Assembly: GCF_030812595.1 (NCBI RefSeq)
Contig: NZ_JAUSSZ010000016.1
Location: 30,885-94,884, forward strand
From: Arthrobacter bambusae
Lineage (GTDB): Bacteria; Actinomycetota; Actinomycetes; Actinomycetales; Micrococcaceae
Reading direction: 5' to 3'
Length of the DNA: 64,000 nucleotides
This document shows, in pieces, positions 33,408 to 42,070 of the stretch. How positions within the stretch are numbered: position 1 is the first letter of the stretch; each line of letters opens with the position of its first letter. A model generated the notes under the pieces. That model saw nothing but the letters and a program-made list of their open reading frames with translations, was not told the DNA's origin and searched no databases. The translations under genes and the position numbers were made by a program.

Positions 33408-34931
33408 ATGGACACGATTCAGTCCCCCGCTAGCCAGTCCTTTGCCACCGGGGCCGCCCGCGCCCACCTGCGCCGCCTCGCGGCAGGCACCCTCATGCCC
33501 GGATTCACCGGCATCGCCGTCCCTGTTTGGATCCTCGAGGCGTACGACGCCGGGCTGGCGGCTGTGTGCATCTACGGAACCAATGTGGCATCCCCCGTCC
33601 AGTTGCGCGAGCTCTGCGCCGGACTGCGCGCGCACTCCCCGAACACGCTCATCGCCGTCGATGAAGAAGGCGGCGATGTCACAAGGCTGCACTACCTCAC
33701 GGGATCAACGCAGCCCGGAAACGCAGTGCTCGGGCGTCTGGACGACGTCGAACTGACCGCTGCCAGCGCGAGCGCTATCGGCCACGAACTCGCAGGACTG
33801 GGTATCAACTTGAACCTGGCCCCCGATGCGGACGTCAATTCCGCCCCGGACAATCCCGTGATCGGGGTGCGCAGCTTCGGGGCGGAACCGGATCTGGTGG
33901 CCCGGCACACTGCCGCCTGGATCCGCGGCCTCGAAGACGCCGGCGTGGCGTCCTGCGCCAAGCACTTCCCCGGCCATGGCGACACCTCCACAGACTCCCA
34001 CCTGGCGCTCCCCCGGGTCACGGCCGACGCCGCCACGCTGGATGCGCGCGAACTGGTCCCGTTCCGTGCGCTTGTCGCGGCGGGCGGTGCCACGGTCATG
34101 ACCAGCCACATCCTGGTCGAAGCCCTGGACCCTGACCACCCCGCAACCTTCTCCTCGCGCATCCTGCAGGACCTGCTGCGCCGTGACATGGGGTTCGACG
34201 GCGTCATCATCACGGATGCCCTGGACATGGCCGGCGCGTCAGCCCAGACGGGCATTCCGGAAGCCGCCGTCCGTTCACTCATTGCAGGTGCGGACCTGCT
34301 GTGCCTTGGTTCTGAGACAGGGCCGGCCCTCTTCGAACAGACCCTTACCGCGATTGCCGAGGCTGTTGAAGAAGGACGCTTGCCCTTGGAACGCCTTGAG
34401 GACGCCGTTGCACGCACAGCGGCGCTGTCCTCGCGTTTCCCCGCTGCCGGCGCCGCCGAAATCCAGGAGGCCGCCATCAGGGGCCAGCTCGGCGGGTCAG
34501 GCAGAGCCCCGGTTGCCGGTGTTCCTGATGACTCGATAACGCTCGACGGCGAGCGCATCACCGAGGCCTTTGAAGTGTCCGGTGCCGCCGAGAGTTGGCT
34601 TGCACGGAAGGAACCCGTCGCGATCGTGCAGGTTGAAACTGGATCCAATTTCGCAGTGGGCCGCGTGCCGTGGGGCCCCGCTGCCACGGCTGCGGCAGTG
34701 GTCCGCGAGAGCGAGGTGCCGGACGGCGCGAGAGTCGCCGTCGTCGGGCGCGGGCTGGATGCCGAGCACCCGCTGTGGACCGTCTTCGCCCGTTTGAGGG
34801 CGGAGGGCCACGCGGTGATCGCGGTTGAGTGCGGCTGGCCGCGAGGCGGAGCGGACATCGTCACCTATGGTGCCTCGCTCACGGTCTCACAAGCCCTGAC
34901 CGCGCTGCTGAATGGCAGCGCCAAGGCCTGA
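33408..34931 (+). CDS. nagZ: glycoside hydrolase family 3 beta-N-acetylhexosaminidase
   Basis: The 507-residue protein has the GH3 NagZ signature KHFPGHGDTSTDSHLALP (from residue 185) with the His/Asp acid-base dyad, and the nucleophile aspartate D270 in GVIITDALDMAGA. AVDEEGGDVTRL near residue 85 is another NagZ mark. NagZ cleaves N-acetylglucosamine from muropeptides or chitin-like glycosides. No signal peptide is seen, so it acts in the cytoplasm. After about residue 380 a second domain resembling GH3 C-terminal domains follows, found in actinobacterial NagZ. Start at ATG 33408 with AAGGAG upstream; 65 bp after the ROK gene, 40 bp before nagB. Confidence 0.9.
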   Translation: MDTIQSPASQSFATGAARAHLRRLAAGTLMPGFTGIAVPVWILEAYDAGLAAVCIYGTNVASPVQLRELCAGLRAHSPNTLIAVDEEGGDVTRLHYLTGSTQPGNAVLGRLDDVELTAASASAIGHELAGLGINLNLAPDADVNSAPDNPVIGVRSFGAEPDLVARHTAAWIRGLEDAGVASCAKHFPGHGDTSTDSHLALPRVTADAATLDARELVPFRALVAAGGATVMTSHILVEALDPDHPATFSSRILQDLLRRDMGFDGVIITDALDMAGASAQTGIPEAAVRSLIAGADLLCLGSETGPALFEQTLTAIAEAVEEGRLPLERLEDAVARTAALSSRFPAAGAAEIQEAAIRGQLGGSGRAPVAGVPDDSITLDGERITEAFEVSGAAESWLARKEPVAIVQVETGSNFAVGRVPWGPAATAAAVVRESEVPDGARVAVVGRGLDAEHPLWTVFARLRAEGHAVIAVECGWPRGGADIVTYGASLTVSQALTALLNGSAKA

Positions 34932-34971
34932 CCCCCGCCATTGGGCGTCCGCACATCGACAGGAAGTTGCC

Positions 34972-35757
34972 ATGGAAGTCATTGTCGCGCCTACTCCGGA
35001 ATCCGCAGCTTCGGCCGCCGCCCAGGCCGTCCTCTCGGGACTTCCCGCGGGCACGGGACCAGTGCTGGGCCTTGCCACCGGTTCGTCTCCGCTGGGGCTG
35101 TACGCGGAGCTCGCGGCTGCCGCGGCCGCGGGCCGCGTGGACTTCTCGGCCGCCAAGGGATTTGCCTTGGACGAATATGTGGGCCTGCCGGAAGGGCACC
35201 CACAGTCCTACCGGAAGGTTCTGATTCGCGAAGTCTGCGACGTCATCAGGCTTCCCCTGGCCGGGCTGCATGTCCCCGACGGCACGGGCACCACCCAGGC
35301 CGGGCTCGAAGCGGGAGCCGCTGCCTACGACGCCGCGATCGGAGCCGCAGGCGGCATTGACGTACAAATCCTGGGCGTCGGCACCAACGGCCATGTGGGA
35401 TTCAATGAGCCCGGGTCCTCCCTGTCCTCCCGGACCCGGCTGAAGCGGTTGACGGCACGCACCCGGCGGGACAACGCCCGGTTCTTCGACCACCCCGGCG
35501 ACGTCCCGACCCACTGCATCACCCAAGGATTGGGGACCGTGCTGGATGCGCGCCGGCTGGTGCTGATCGCCACCGGCGCTGCGAAGGCCGCCGCGGTCGC
35601 TGCCGCCCTTGAGGGCCCGCTGACGGCGTCGTGCCCGGGTTCGATCCTGCAATGGCACGCCGACGCTGTGGTGGTTCTGGACGAGGCAGCCGCCGGCGGT
35701 TTGGCGAATCGTGAATACTACGACGATGCCGCGCGCGGCCTGGTTTTGACCCCCTAG
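34972..35757 (+). CDS. nagB: glucosamine-6-phosphate deaminase
   Basis: The 261-residue protein carries the NagB motifs: GLATGSSPLGLY for phosphate binding, FALDEYVGL with the catalytic aspartate D67, and ILGVGTNGHVGFNEPGSS with H141. It turns glucosamine 6-phosphate into fructose 6-phosphate and ammonia, feeding amino sugar into glycolysis. It follows nagZ in the same direction with AGGAAG before the ATG, completing a ROK-nagZ-nagB module. NagA was not seen next to it and is expected elsewhere. Confidence 0.94.
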   Translation: MEVIVAPTPESAASAAAQAVLSGLPAGTGPVLGLATGSSPLGLYAELAAAAAAGRVDFSAAKGFALDEYVGLPEGHPQSYRKVLIREVCDVIRLPLAGLHVPDGTGTTQAGLEAGAAAYDAAIGAAGGIDVQILGVGTNGHVGFNEPGSSLSSRTRLKRLTARTRRDNARFFDHPGDVPTHCITQGLGTVLDARRLVLIATGAAKAAAVAAALEGPLTASCPGSILQWHADAVVVLDEAAAGGLANREYYDDAARGLVLTP

Positions 35758-35833
35758 CAAGACGCCGAACCCTTTATGCGAGCGGCTCGACTGGCGCATT
35801 CCGCCGCCTGTTCAAGAGGGCTAGGGTGGACTC

Positions 35834-36316
35834 ATGAACGTGGATGAGACAGAACTTCCAGGCCTCGGGGTCCGCAAGGATTTCATCACGGCCTCGGGAC
35901 GCCGGATCGGTATTGTCGAGATGCGGGAGGGCGAGACCGAGCTTTTCGTCTCCACCTGGGACGATCCCGACACCTGCCAGGCATCCATCCCTTTGACCGC
36001 AGACGAAGCCGCCGCCCTAGGCAACCTCCTGGGTGGGCAGCACATCGCCATGCGCCTCGCCGAGGCCCACAAGGAAATCCCCGGCATTGCGACGCGGCAG
36101 TTCTCCATCACCGCGGACTCCCCTTTCAACAACCAGCCCATGGGCAAAGCACAGATCCGCACCCGCAGTGGTGTCTCGATCGTGGCGATCATGCGCGAAG
36201 GCGAAGTGGTTCCCTCACCGGCTCCCGACGTCGTCCTTCACACGGGTGATTTGCTGGTGGCTGTCGGTACGCAGGAAGGTCTTGACTCTGCGGCTGCCAT
36301 TCTGCGCAACGGCTGA
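35834..36316 (+). CDS. KhtT-like regulatory subunit of a K+/H+ antiporter (RCK_C domain)
   Basis: The 160-residue soluble protein has an N-terminal KhtT-like domain (DETELPGLGVRKDFITASGRRIGIV) and a C-terminal TrkA-C/RCK_C domain (MGKAQIRTRSGVSIVAIMREGEVVPSP, HTGDLLVAVGTQEGL). In Bacillus, KhtT binds cyclic di-AMP through this domain and gates the KhtU antiporter. The adjacent downstream gene, five bases away, encodes the matching antiporter, so the pair probably exports K+ (or exchanges for H+) in response to a nucleotide or pH. Confidence 0.9.
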   Translation: MNVDETELPGLGVRKDFITASGRRIGIVEMREGETELFVSTWDDPDTCQASIPLTADEAAALGNLLGGQHIAMRLAEAHKEIPGIATRQFSITADSPFNNQPMGKAQIRTRSGVSIVAIMREGEVVPSPAPDVVLHTGDLLVAVGTQEGLDSAAAILRNG

Positions 36317-36321
36317 CGTTC

Positions 36322-37536
36322 ATGGACCCCCTGGCCCTGACCCTCATCGAGCTGGGCGCAGTCGTTTTCTGTCTCGGCCTCTTGGCGCGCTTGGCCGGCA
36401 GGATCGGCATGTCCCCCATTCCGCTCTATCTCGTGGGTGGGCTGGCGTTCGGGGCAGGTGGACTGGTCAAGCTCGACGGTATGCAGGAATTCGCCCATCT
36501 TTCCGGCGAAATCGGCGTCATCCTGCTCCTGTTGATGCTCGGCTTGGAATATACGGCCGCGGAACTCGTCACCGGACTGCGGCGCTCTTGGCAAGCCGGC
36601 GTGTTGGACTTTGTGTTGAACTTCCTTCCGGGCGCGGGCATCGCCGTGTGGCTCGGTTGGGGGCTTGTGGGTGCGATCGTCATGGGCGGTGTCACCTATA
36701 TTTCGTCCTCCGGTATCGCCGCGAAGGTGATCACGGACCTCGGCCGGATCGGTAACCGCGAGACACCAGTGGTGCTGTCCATCTTGGTGTTCGAAGACCT
36801 CACGATGGCCATCTACCTTCCGATCCTGACGGCGATCCTGGCAGGCGTAGGGTTTCTGGGCGGCCTCCAAACGGTGGGTATTGCCTTGGCGGTCGTCACG
36901 CTCGTGCTGCTGGTGGCCCTCAAGCACGGCCATCGGGTATCCCGGGCCGTGCATAGCGAAAACTCTGAAGTCTTCCTGCTCAACCTCCTCGGAGCCGCAC
37001 TTCTGGTGGCCGGCATCGCGTCCGCCCTACAGGTTTCCGCGGCCGTGGGCGCGTTCATGCTTGGCATTGCGATTTCAGGGGTAACCGCCCACAACGCGAC
37101 GCGGATTCTTGAACCGCTGCGCGATCTCTTTGCCGCTATTTTCTTCGTGGCCTTCGGCCTCAACACAGAGCCCGGCACCATTCCGCCGGTCCTGGCCTGG
37201 GCGTTGCTTCTGGCTTTCGGTACTGCCCTTAGCAAGGTGCTGACCGGCGTCTGGGCGGCAAAAAGGGCAGGGATCGGCATCCCTGGCCGTTTCCGCGCCG
37301 GTGCCGCCCTGATTGCCCGCGGTGAGTTCTCCATTGTCATTGCCGGCCTGGCCGTGGCCTCCGGTGTCGTCCCGCGCGAGCTCGCCGCGCTTGCCACCGC
37401 GTACGTGCTGCTCATGGCCATCTTCGGACCGCTCGCAGCCCGCTTCGTGGAGCCTACGGTCAAGGCCTTCCGCAAGTCCCCGCGCAAATCGAAGTCACCC
37501 GAGCCTCCGTCCCTGCAAGTGTCCACTGAGAAGTGA
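36322..37536 (+). CDS. KhtU/KefB-like CPA2 cation:proton antiporter
   Basis: The 404-residue protein has about twelve membrane helices of the CPA2 family: EIGVILLLLMLGLEYT, VMGGVTYISSSGIAAKVITDLG and the conserved carboxylate in SILVFEDLTMAIYLP. It lacks the C-terminal RCK_N domain of KefB/C, in line with a separate regulatory subunit encoded just upstream. Substrate most likely K+ or NH4+. The stop codon TGA lies inside the left arm of a 45-nt palindrome (37533-37577) that also supplies the stop of the convergent gene. Confidence 0.92.
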   Translation: MDPLALTLIELGAVVFCLGLLARLAGRIGMSPIPLYLVGGLAFGAGGLVKLDGMQEFAHLSGEIGVILLLLMLGLEYTAAELVTGLRRSWQAGVLDFVLNFLPGAGIAVWLGWGLVGAIVMGGVTYISSSGIAAKVITDLGRIGNRETPVVLSILVFEDLTMAIYLPILTAILAGVGFLGGLQTVGIALAVVTLVLLVALKHGHRVSRAVHSENSEVFLLNLLGAALLVAGIASALQVSAAVGAFMLGIAISGVTAHNATRILEPLRDLFAAIFFVAFGLNTEPGTIPPVLAWALLLAFGTALSKVLTGVWAAKRAGIGIPGRFRAGAALIARGEFSIVIAGLAVASGVVPRELAALATAYVLLMAIFGPLAARFVEPTVKAFRKSPRKSKSPEPPSLQVSTEK

Positions 37537-37577
37537 GATCTCGCCCCTTTCACGCGCTCAAAGCGCCGAGATCTCAC
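37533..37577. repeat. palindromic element family 2, copy D1 (45 nt)
   Basis: Arms GTGAGATCTCG and CGAGATCTCAC (11 bp, perfect) plus inner CTTT/AAAG surround a central CACGCGCTC. The palindrome extends outwards as CTGAGA / TCTCAG (37526-37584). The TGA of the antiporter gene and the TGA of the convergent DUF559 gene both fall within the arms. No T-run follows, so it is not a textbook terminator. Confidence 0.9.
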
Positions 37578-38515
37578 GTCTCAGCACGCCATCCCGCCCG
37601 CATCAGTGCATGCCGCACGCGAATTACGACGCCGTCAAACCCTCGCACCCTCACGTGCCGCGCCGTGATGGTCACCGAAGTCCAGCCGATGGCTACGATC
37701 GATTCGTCACGGCGGATGTCGGAGTCCTTTTGTTCAGCAGTCAGGTGATGGCCTCCGTCATAGTTGACCGCAATCTTGTACCGGGGAAACGCCAAGTCCG
37801 GCCACGCAAGCTCCCTGCCGGCCGCATCGCACACAACAAATCGCAACCGGGGTTCCGGCAATCCTTGCCTTCCGATCGCGAGGCGCAGCTTGGTTTCCGG
37901 CACGGAGTCGACGCCAACCCGGGCAAGGCCAAGCGCCAGCCGGGCATTCCTGATTCCACGAATCCGGGCGTTCGATTCCACTTGCCTAGCTAAATCGCCA
38001 AGCGAACACAGCGCCGCGCGGTTGTGGCCAAAGCTGCGCGACTGGCTGCAGACGAAATAGTCGGCCGCGGCCACGAGATCTTCCAGCGGAAGCAGCGAAG
38101 CCAAGTCCAGCCAGGTCCGGGCAGGACTTGTTAGCGGGACCCCCGCGACAACACATCGGTCCTCAGGATCCAGCGCCGCCCGGTGCCCCGAAACCCCTTT
38201 GCGAACTGGCCGGTTACCGCCGTCCCACCGCAGCAAATGCACTAGCGGCTCGCGCTCAAGATCAAACGGAAGGGGACAGCGCCACAGGCTCGCCGCCGTC
38301 GGGCCGCAACACACGGTCCCGGGCGAAATCCCGGTCAGCAACCGCGCAGTATGTGCGAGCTGCTGGGTCGCTCCCCACGGAACGCGGACTCCACGGCTCG
38401 CCACGCGAAGATCCTGATTCCATGCCCGGCCATCCCGAAGTCCCGCCGCACGTTGCTCGGAAAGGGTGAACGAGCGGCCCCTGAGGGCATCGGGAAGCGG
38501 ATTGGGATTGCGCAT
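37574..38515 (-). CDS. DUF559-type endonuclease-fold protein
   Basis: The 313-residue protein has an N-terminal AbiEi-like region and a C-terminal DUF559 domain: SVPETKLRLAIGRQGLPEP with the family Glu, then ELAWPDLAFPRYKIAVNYDG, HH, and a basic helix to IGWTSVTI. E, D and the YDG...H residues form the probable Vsr/PD-(D/E)XK metal site. It is a likely nuclease or recycled nuclease fold of unknown role. The start at 38515 was chosen over 38560 because the family begins near this point; ribosome sites are weak at both. It is bracketed by two copies of the 45-nt palindrome (37533-37577 and 38601-38645). A paralogue occurs at 16377-17204. Confidence 0.78.
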   Translation of the reverse strand: MRNPNPLPDALRGRSFTLSEQRAAGLRDGRAWNQDLRVASRGVRVPWGATQQLAHTARLLTGISPGTVCCGPTAASLWRCPLPFDLEREPLVHLLRWDGGNRPVRKGVSGHRAALDPEDRCVVAGVPLTSPARTWLDLASLLPLEDLVAAADYFVCSQSRSFGHNRAALCSLGDLARQVESNARIRGIRNARLALGLARVGVDSVPETKLRLAIGRQGLPEPRLRFVVCDAAGRELAWPDLAFPRYKIAVNYDGGHHLTAEQKDSDIRRDESIVAIGWTSVTITARHVRVRGFDGVVIRVRHALMRAGWRAET

Positions 38516-38600
38516 CACCCATTTTTGGCACAGGGACGAGCCGCCCATTGGGTTATCCACAGCGGGGAGGGGGAGTGCCGCCTATGGTACGCAACGAGAA

Positions 38601-38645
38601 ATGAGATCTCGCCCCTTTCACGCGCTCAAAGGGCCGGGATCTCAC
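38601..38645. repeat. palindromic element family 2, copy D2 (45 nt)
   Basis: Same layout and orientation as D1, with which it shares the whole left arm and centre except for the first base: TGAGATCTCG at the left, CGGGATCTCAC at the right, and CACGCGCTC in the middle. It lies 26 bp after the dcd stop and 85 bp before the start of the DUF559 gene, so it may serve as the dcd transcript end. Confidence 0.9.
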
Positions 38646-38671
38646 GCCTCAGTGAGGACGCGTCGAAACCC

Positions 38672-39247
38672 CTAGATCGAGGTCCGGTGGAAGTTGAGGT
38701 GGCTGCGGCTCGCGGTGGGGCCGCGTTGACCTTGGTAACGGTTGCCGTAGCCGCCGGAACCATAGGGATGTTCAGCGGCCGAGGAGAGCCGGAAGAAGCA
38801 CAACTGGCCAATCTTCATGCCGGGCCACAGCTTGATGGGCAGCGTGGCAACGTTGGACAGTTCCAACGTCACATGGCCCGAGAACCCTGGATCGATGAAG
38901 CCCGCCGTTGAGTGCGTCAGCAAGCCGAGCCGGCCGAGCGAGGACTTTCCTTCAAGCCGCGCGGCGACGTCGTCCGGCAGGCTCACGGTCTCATACGTTG
39001 AACCAAGCACGAATTCGCCCGGGTGCAGGATGAAGGGTTCGTCGCCCTCGACCTCCACCAAGCGGGTCAGCTCAGGCTGTTCCTCGGAGGGGTCGATGTG
39101 CGCGTATTTGTGGTTGTCGAAGAGCCGGAAGAAGCGGTCAATCCTCACATCCACCGAGGACGGCTGAACCATCGCGGGATCGTAGGGCTCCAGGACAATA
39201 CGTCGGGAGTCGATTTCGGCACGTATGTCGCGGTCAGAGATCAGCAC
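38672..39247 (-). CDS. dcd: dCTP deaminase (probably bifunctional, dUMP-forming)
   Basis: The 191-residue protein matches the dUTPase/dCTP deaminase fold: MLISDRDIRAEIDS at the N-terminus, QPSSVDVRID, GKSSLGRLGLLTHSTAGFIDPGFSG containing the catalytic Glu/Ser region, and LWPGMKIGQLCFFRL. Actinobacterial enzymes of this length, as in Mycobacterium, both deaminate dCTP and hydrolyse the resulting dUTP, giving dUMP for thymidylate. The tail ends in YGNRYQGQRGPTASRSHLNFHR, the typical lid segment. Divergent from the CAP-domain gene. Confidence 0.95.
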   Translation of the reverse strand: MLISDRDIRAEIDSRRIVLEPYDPAMVQPSSVDVRIDRFFRLFDNHKYAHIDPSEEQPELTRLVEVEGDEPFILHPGEFVLGSTYETVSLPDDVAARLEGKSSLGRLGLLTHSTAGFIDPGFSGHVTLELSNVATLPIKLWPGMKIGQLCFFRLSSAAEHPYGSGGYGNRYQGQRGPTASRSHLNFHRTSI

Positions 39248-39380
39248 AGGATCAAAAGTACCGTATGCGCACCGTACCCCGTGGTGTCGGAGTGGCGCAT
39301 GGGACTATAGTGCAGCACATAGACTGCCGTTACCGCTGTTGTGTTTGGGAACGGTGGCACGACGCGAACCTGGGGAAACA

Positions 39381-41201
39381 TTGAGACGAATTGCGGTGCC
39401 CGCTGCCATGCTGGTGGCCTGCCTTCTCACGCTGGTGGCCCCTGCCTCCGGACCGCTGGCCGTTCCGGCTCAGCTCGCCGGAAGTGTCGCCGCGCCATCC
39501 ACCTCACGCACCACCGCGGGAACCGAAAGTACGACGACGGCGTCCGCACCGCCGTCGGGATCCGGCCTTCCGCAGGCCGCACCTGCGCCGGGGTCACCAA
39601 CAGGCACCGCGCCCACAGCTGCGGCACCAGGACGCACAACTGCGGGACCAGCACCCACAACCGCGGTACCGGCATCTCCATCCGCCCCCGAGCGTGCGGC
39701 AAACGCGTCAACCATCGGTGCCGCACCTGCGCCCGCGCAGTCAAGCCCCGCCGTCGAGCCCGGCAACGGCACCTCGCCCCAGGCTGCAGGTGGCCCGCCG
39801 CCGGTGCCTTCCATCCCGCCGGCATCCGGCCCGGACCCGCTCCCCGCAGCCGGGAATGTTCCGCAGCCGGATCAGCCTCCAGCACCAACGAAGTCTTCGC
39901 CCGCAGCCGTCCCGCTGATGTCGCCGCACGCATTGGTCAATGATGACAATTCGGCCCAGGTGTTGGCCGTTTTCAACGCCATCAATGCCTACAGGACGTC
40001 CCTTGGCTTGAACCCGGTGAAGTACAACCCCACGGTGTCCACTCTTTCGCAGGACTGGTCCAACAACATCGCCAGCCGCCAGGTGATTGAACACCGCCCC
40101 AACTTCTGGACCGATCCCAGGGCTCTGAATCCCAACAACGGCGCCGGCGAGGTCATCGCCGTGCGCTGGGATCGCAATGCCGCGCAGCTTGTCGAGTGGT
40201 GGAAAGGCTCGCCTGCCCACGATGCCCTGCTGCGTGATCCCCGTTTCAACGTAATTGGCGTGGGAATCACCTTCACGGACGGCAACTACCTGACCACCCC
40301 CAATAGCTACACGATGTGGGGCGTGGTGAATCTGTTCGGCTACACGACACTCCCCGCCGGCACGGTCAACAGCCCAGGTGCGGGCACAGCCCCTCCCCAG
40401 CTTCCGGCCCCGAGCGTCTGCGACCCCATCGCGAAGCAGCAACCCCCCACCCTGGACCTCAGCGCTGCAGCCATCCGCAGCGCCGGTGACATCGTCGCCG
40501 TCGACCCTTCGGGCAACCTGCGGGACTATCCGGCACTCGGCAACGGCACGTTCGGTCCGGCCCGGACGGTCGGGTCCGGTTTCGCCGGGGCGAAAGAAGT
40601 GATGACCACGGATTGGGACCGCGACGGCGTGATCGACGTGATCGTCCAAATGCTGGACGGCAGGCTCCTGCTCTACCCCGGCATGGTGAGCGGAGGATTC
40701 AAAGCGCCGGTGACGTTGGGCGGATCGGGCTGGCAGTCCATGACGATGGCGGTAGGCACCTGGTGCGGGAACAACCGGCTCCCGCAGATCCTCGCCACGG
40801 ATTCAACGGGCGCCCTCTACCTGTACCGCAACCTCGGGCTGACCGCCTTGGTGGGACGGACCCAAGTGGGCTCGGGTGTCAGCGCAATCCGGTTGAGCAT
40901 GGTGGACTCTGACGCCGATGGCTTCCAGGACCTGCTGGCGGTGGAACCGAACGGAAACCTGCGCCTCTACCGCGGTTCGGGGCTCACCACGCCAAAGGCA
41001 GAGGCACGGCTGGTAGTGGGCACCGCATGGACCGATTACACCGGATTGCGCTCGCTCAAGGGTGTCACCGGCCTCAACACCACTGGAGTCGCGGGCCTGC
41101 TGAGCAACGGAAACATCGAATATTGGGACCTGACCGGCGGAGGCCTCACCACGCCGAGCACTCCGATAACCGGTCTGAGCGGACTCAAGCTGGCGCAGTA
41201 G
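39381..41201 (+). CDS. secreted CAP-domain protein with FG-GAP/VCBS repeats
   Basis: A TTG start at 39381 (with GGGGA upstream) yields a signal peptide (RRIAVPAAMLVACLLTLVA). Next is a long low-complexity Ala/Pro/Thr/Ser linker to about residue 175. A CAP/SCP-PR1 domain follows (VLAVFNAINAYRTSLGLNPVK, SQDWSNNIAS, HRPNFW, GEVIAV), then a C-terminal propeller-like part with FG-GAP repeats carrying DxDxDG calcium loops (TDWDRDGVIDV, DSDADGFQDL). Total 606 residues. CAP proteins are secreted; bacterial ones have unclear functions, possibly lipid or peptidoglycan binding. The combination with FG-GAP repeats suggests cell-wall or adhesive function. Confidence 0.87.
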   Translation: MRRIAVPAAMLVACLLTLVAPASGPLAVPAQLAGSVAAPSTSRTTAGTESTTTASAPPSGSGLPQAAPAPGSPTGTAPTAAAPGRTTAGPAPTTAVPASPSAPERAANASTIGAAPAPAQSSPAVEPGNGTSPQAAGGPPPVPSIPPASGPDPLPAAGNVPQPDQPPAPTKSSPAAVPLMSPHALVNDDNSAQVLAVFNAINAYRTSLGLNPVKYNPTVSTLSQDWSNNIASRQVIEHRPNFWTDPRALNPNNGAGEVIAVRWDRNAAQLVEWWKGSPAHDALLRDPRFNVIGVGITFTDGNYLTTPNSYTMWGVVNLFGYTTLPAGTVNSPGAGTAPPQLPAPSVCDPIAKQQPPTLDLSAAAIRSAGDIVAVDPSGNLRDYPALGNGTFGPARTVGSGFAGAKEVMTTDWDRDGVIDVIVQMLDGRLLLYPGMVSGGFKAPVTLGGSGWQSMTMAVGTWCGNNRLPQILATDSTGALYLYRNLGLTALVGRTQVGSGVSAIRLSMVDSDADGFQDLLAVEPNGNLRLYRGSGLTTPKAEARLVVGTAWTDYTGLRSLKGVTGLNTTGVAGLLSNGNIEYWDLTGGGLTTPSTPITGLSGLKLAQ

Positions 41202-41222
41202 CTGGCCCACGCTGCCAGGGGA

Positions 41223-41669
41223 CTAAGCCTCCGGGGTTTGCTCCTCAATGACCGACTTGAGCTGCTCCAACTGGACCACTTCGCCTTCCATGGTCTTCTG
41301 GATCATGCTGTTCATGAGTTTCTGCAAGCCCTTGGGGTGGTACTCGAGGGCGAACCGAAGGCGGGTATTGGGTCCCTCGGTGCTGAGGTAGTAGCCGCCC
41401 GTGGGCCGCGCAGGACCCGCGACGACGGCGAAACGCACTTCGGCGCCGGGCCTGGCTTCCGTGATTTGGAAGTCAGCCGCGATCGGCCGGCCGCCCGGGC
41501 CAGCGAGGGTCTGCTGGTAAACGGCGCCTTTTTCGCCAGTGTGCCCGGAGCGCAGCGAAATGCTGCGGATGCCGCTGCGCCACAGCGGATTGTTCAGTCC
41601 GTCCACCACGAATTGGTAGACGGTCATGGCGTCGCGACCAATGAGCACTTCATACTCTGCAGATGCCAC
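41223..41669 (-). CDS. SRPBCC (START/Bet v1-like) family protein
   Basis: The GTG start at 41669, with AGAGGA upstream, gives a 148-residue protein. It has the helix-grip pattern: VASAEYEVLIGRDAMTVYQFVVDGLNNPLWR, then strands GAVYQQTLAG and FQITEARPGAEVRFAVV, and a long C-terminal amphipathic helix LQKLMNSMIQKTMEGEVVQLEQLKSVIE. Such proteins bind lipophilic ligands, and single-gene members like this are of unknown purpose. Longer upstream frame is rejected as it lacks a ribosome site. Convergent with the CAP gene. Confidence 0.85.
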   Translation of the reverse strand: MASAEYEVLIGRDAMTVYQFVVDGLNNPLWRSGIRSISLRSGHTGEKGAVYQQTLAGPGGRPIAADFQITEARPGAEVRFAVVAGPARPTGGYYLSTEGPNTRLRFALEYHPKGLQKLMNSMIQKTMEGEVVQLEQLKSVIEEQTPEA

Positions 41670-41907
41670 GGAAATCCTCTTTCGGCGTTCGGCCCATAGA
41701 CATAGCCGGGTTCCCCATGACACAGCAGCTAACTGCTACAGAATAGTCAGGCGCAGCGCGGCGCAACACACCCGCGTCGAGCCTTAACCGAATCTTTACG
41801 AGCCCTGGAGGGATTTTGATGGGACCGTGATACCGGTGAGTCTGTGTCGGGACCAGCGCACCATCTGCGCTAAGCTGGGATCTGCTCCGGCTGGTTTGCG
41901 GAGTAGT

Positions 41908-41981
41908 GCGGGCGTAGCTCAATGGTAGAGCGCTAGCTTCCCAAGCTCGATACGCGGGTTCGATTCCCGTCGCCCGCTCCA
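41908..41981 (+). tRNA. tRNA-Gly (anticodon CCC), CCA encoded
   Basis: The cloverleaf is complete: acceptor GCGGGCG/CGCCCGC, D arm GCTC-AATGGTA-GAGC, anticodon loop TTCCCAA giving CCC, T arm with TTCGATT loop, and a genome-encoded 3' CCA. The anticodon stem has one T-C mismatch (CTAGC against GCTCG). A strong terminator follows at 41991-42022. Confidence 0.95.
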
Positions 41982-41990
41982 TTTTCGGCA

Positions 41991-42022
41991 AAAACACCCC
42001 GGTCTTCGGACCGGGGTGTTTT
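41991..42022 (+). terminator. intrinsic terminator of tRNA-Gly
   Basis: AAAACACCCCGGTC and GACCGGGGTGTTTT form a perfect 14-bp stem with a TTCG tetraloop, ending in TTTT-GCTTTT. The A-run on the other side would also allow it to end the convergent MFS transcript. Confidence 0.93.
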
Positions 42023-42070
42023 GCTTTTGCTTGACCGGCCCGTCCGCTTTGGGCTCAGCCGCGTTCCGCG

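Noticed and set aside
168..37536. Prophage or genomic island in the left half of the window
   Set aside because: No integrase, attachment duplications, phage structural genes or base-composition break were seen; genes are typical chromosomal ones.
37533..37577. Classical rho-independent terminator
   Set aside because: Stem is good but no T-run follows on either strand and the same 45-nt unit recurs at three sites; treated as a repeat that may have secondary terminator effects.
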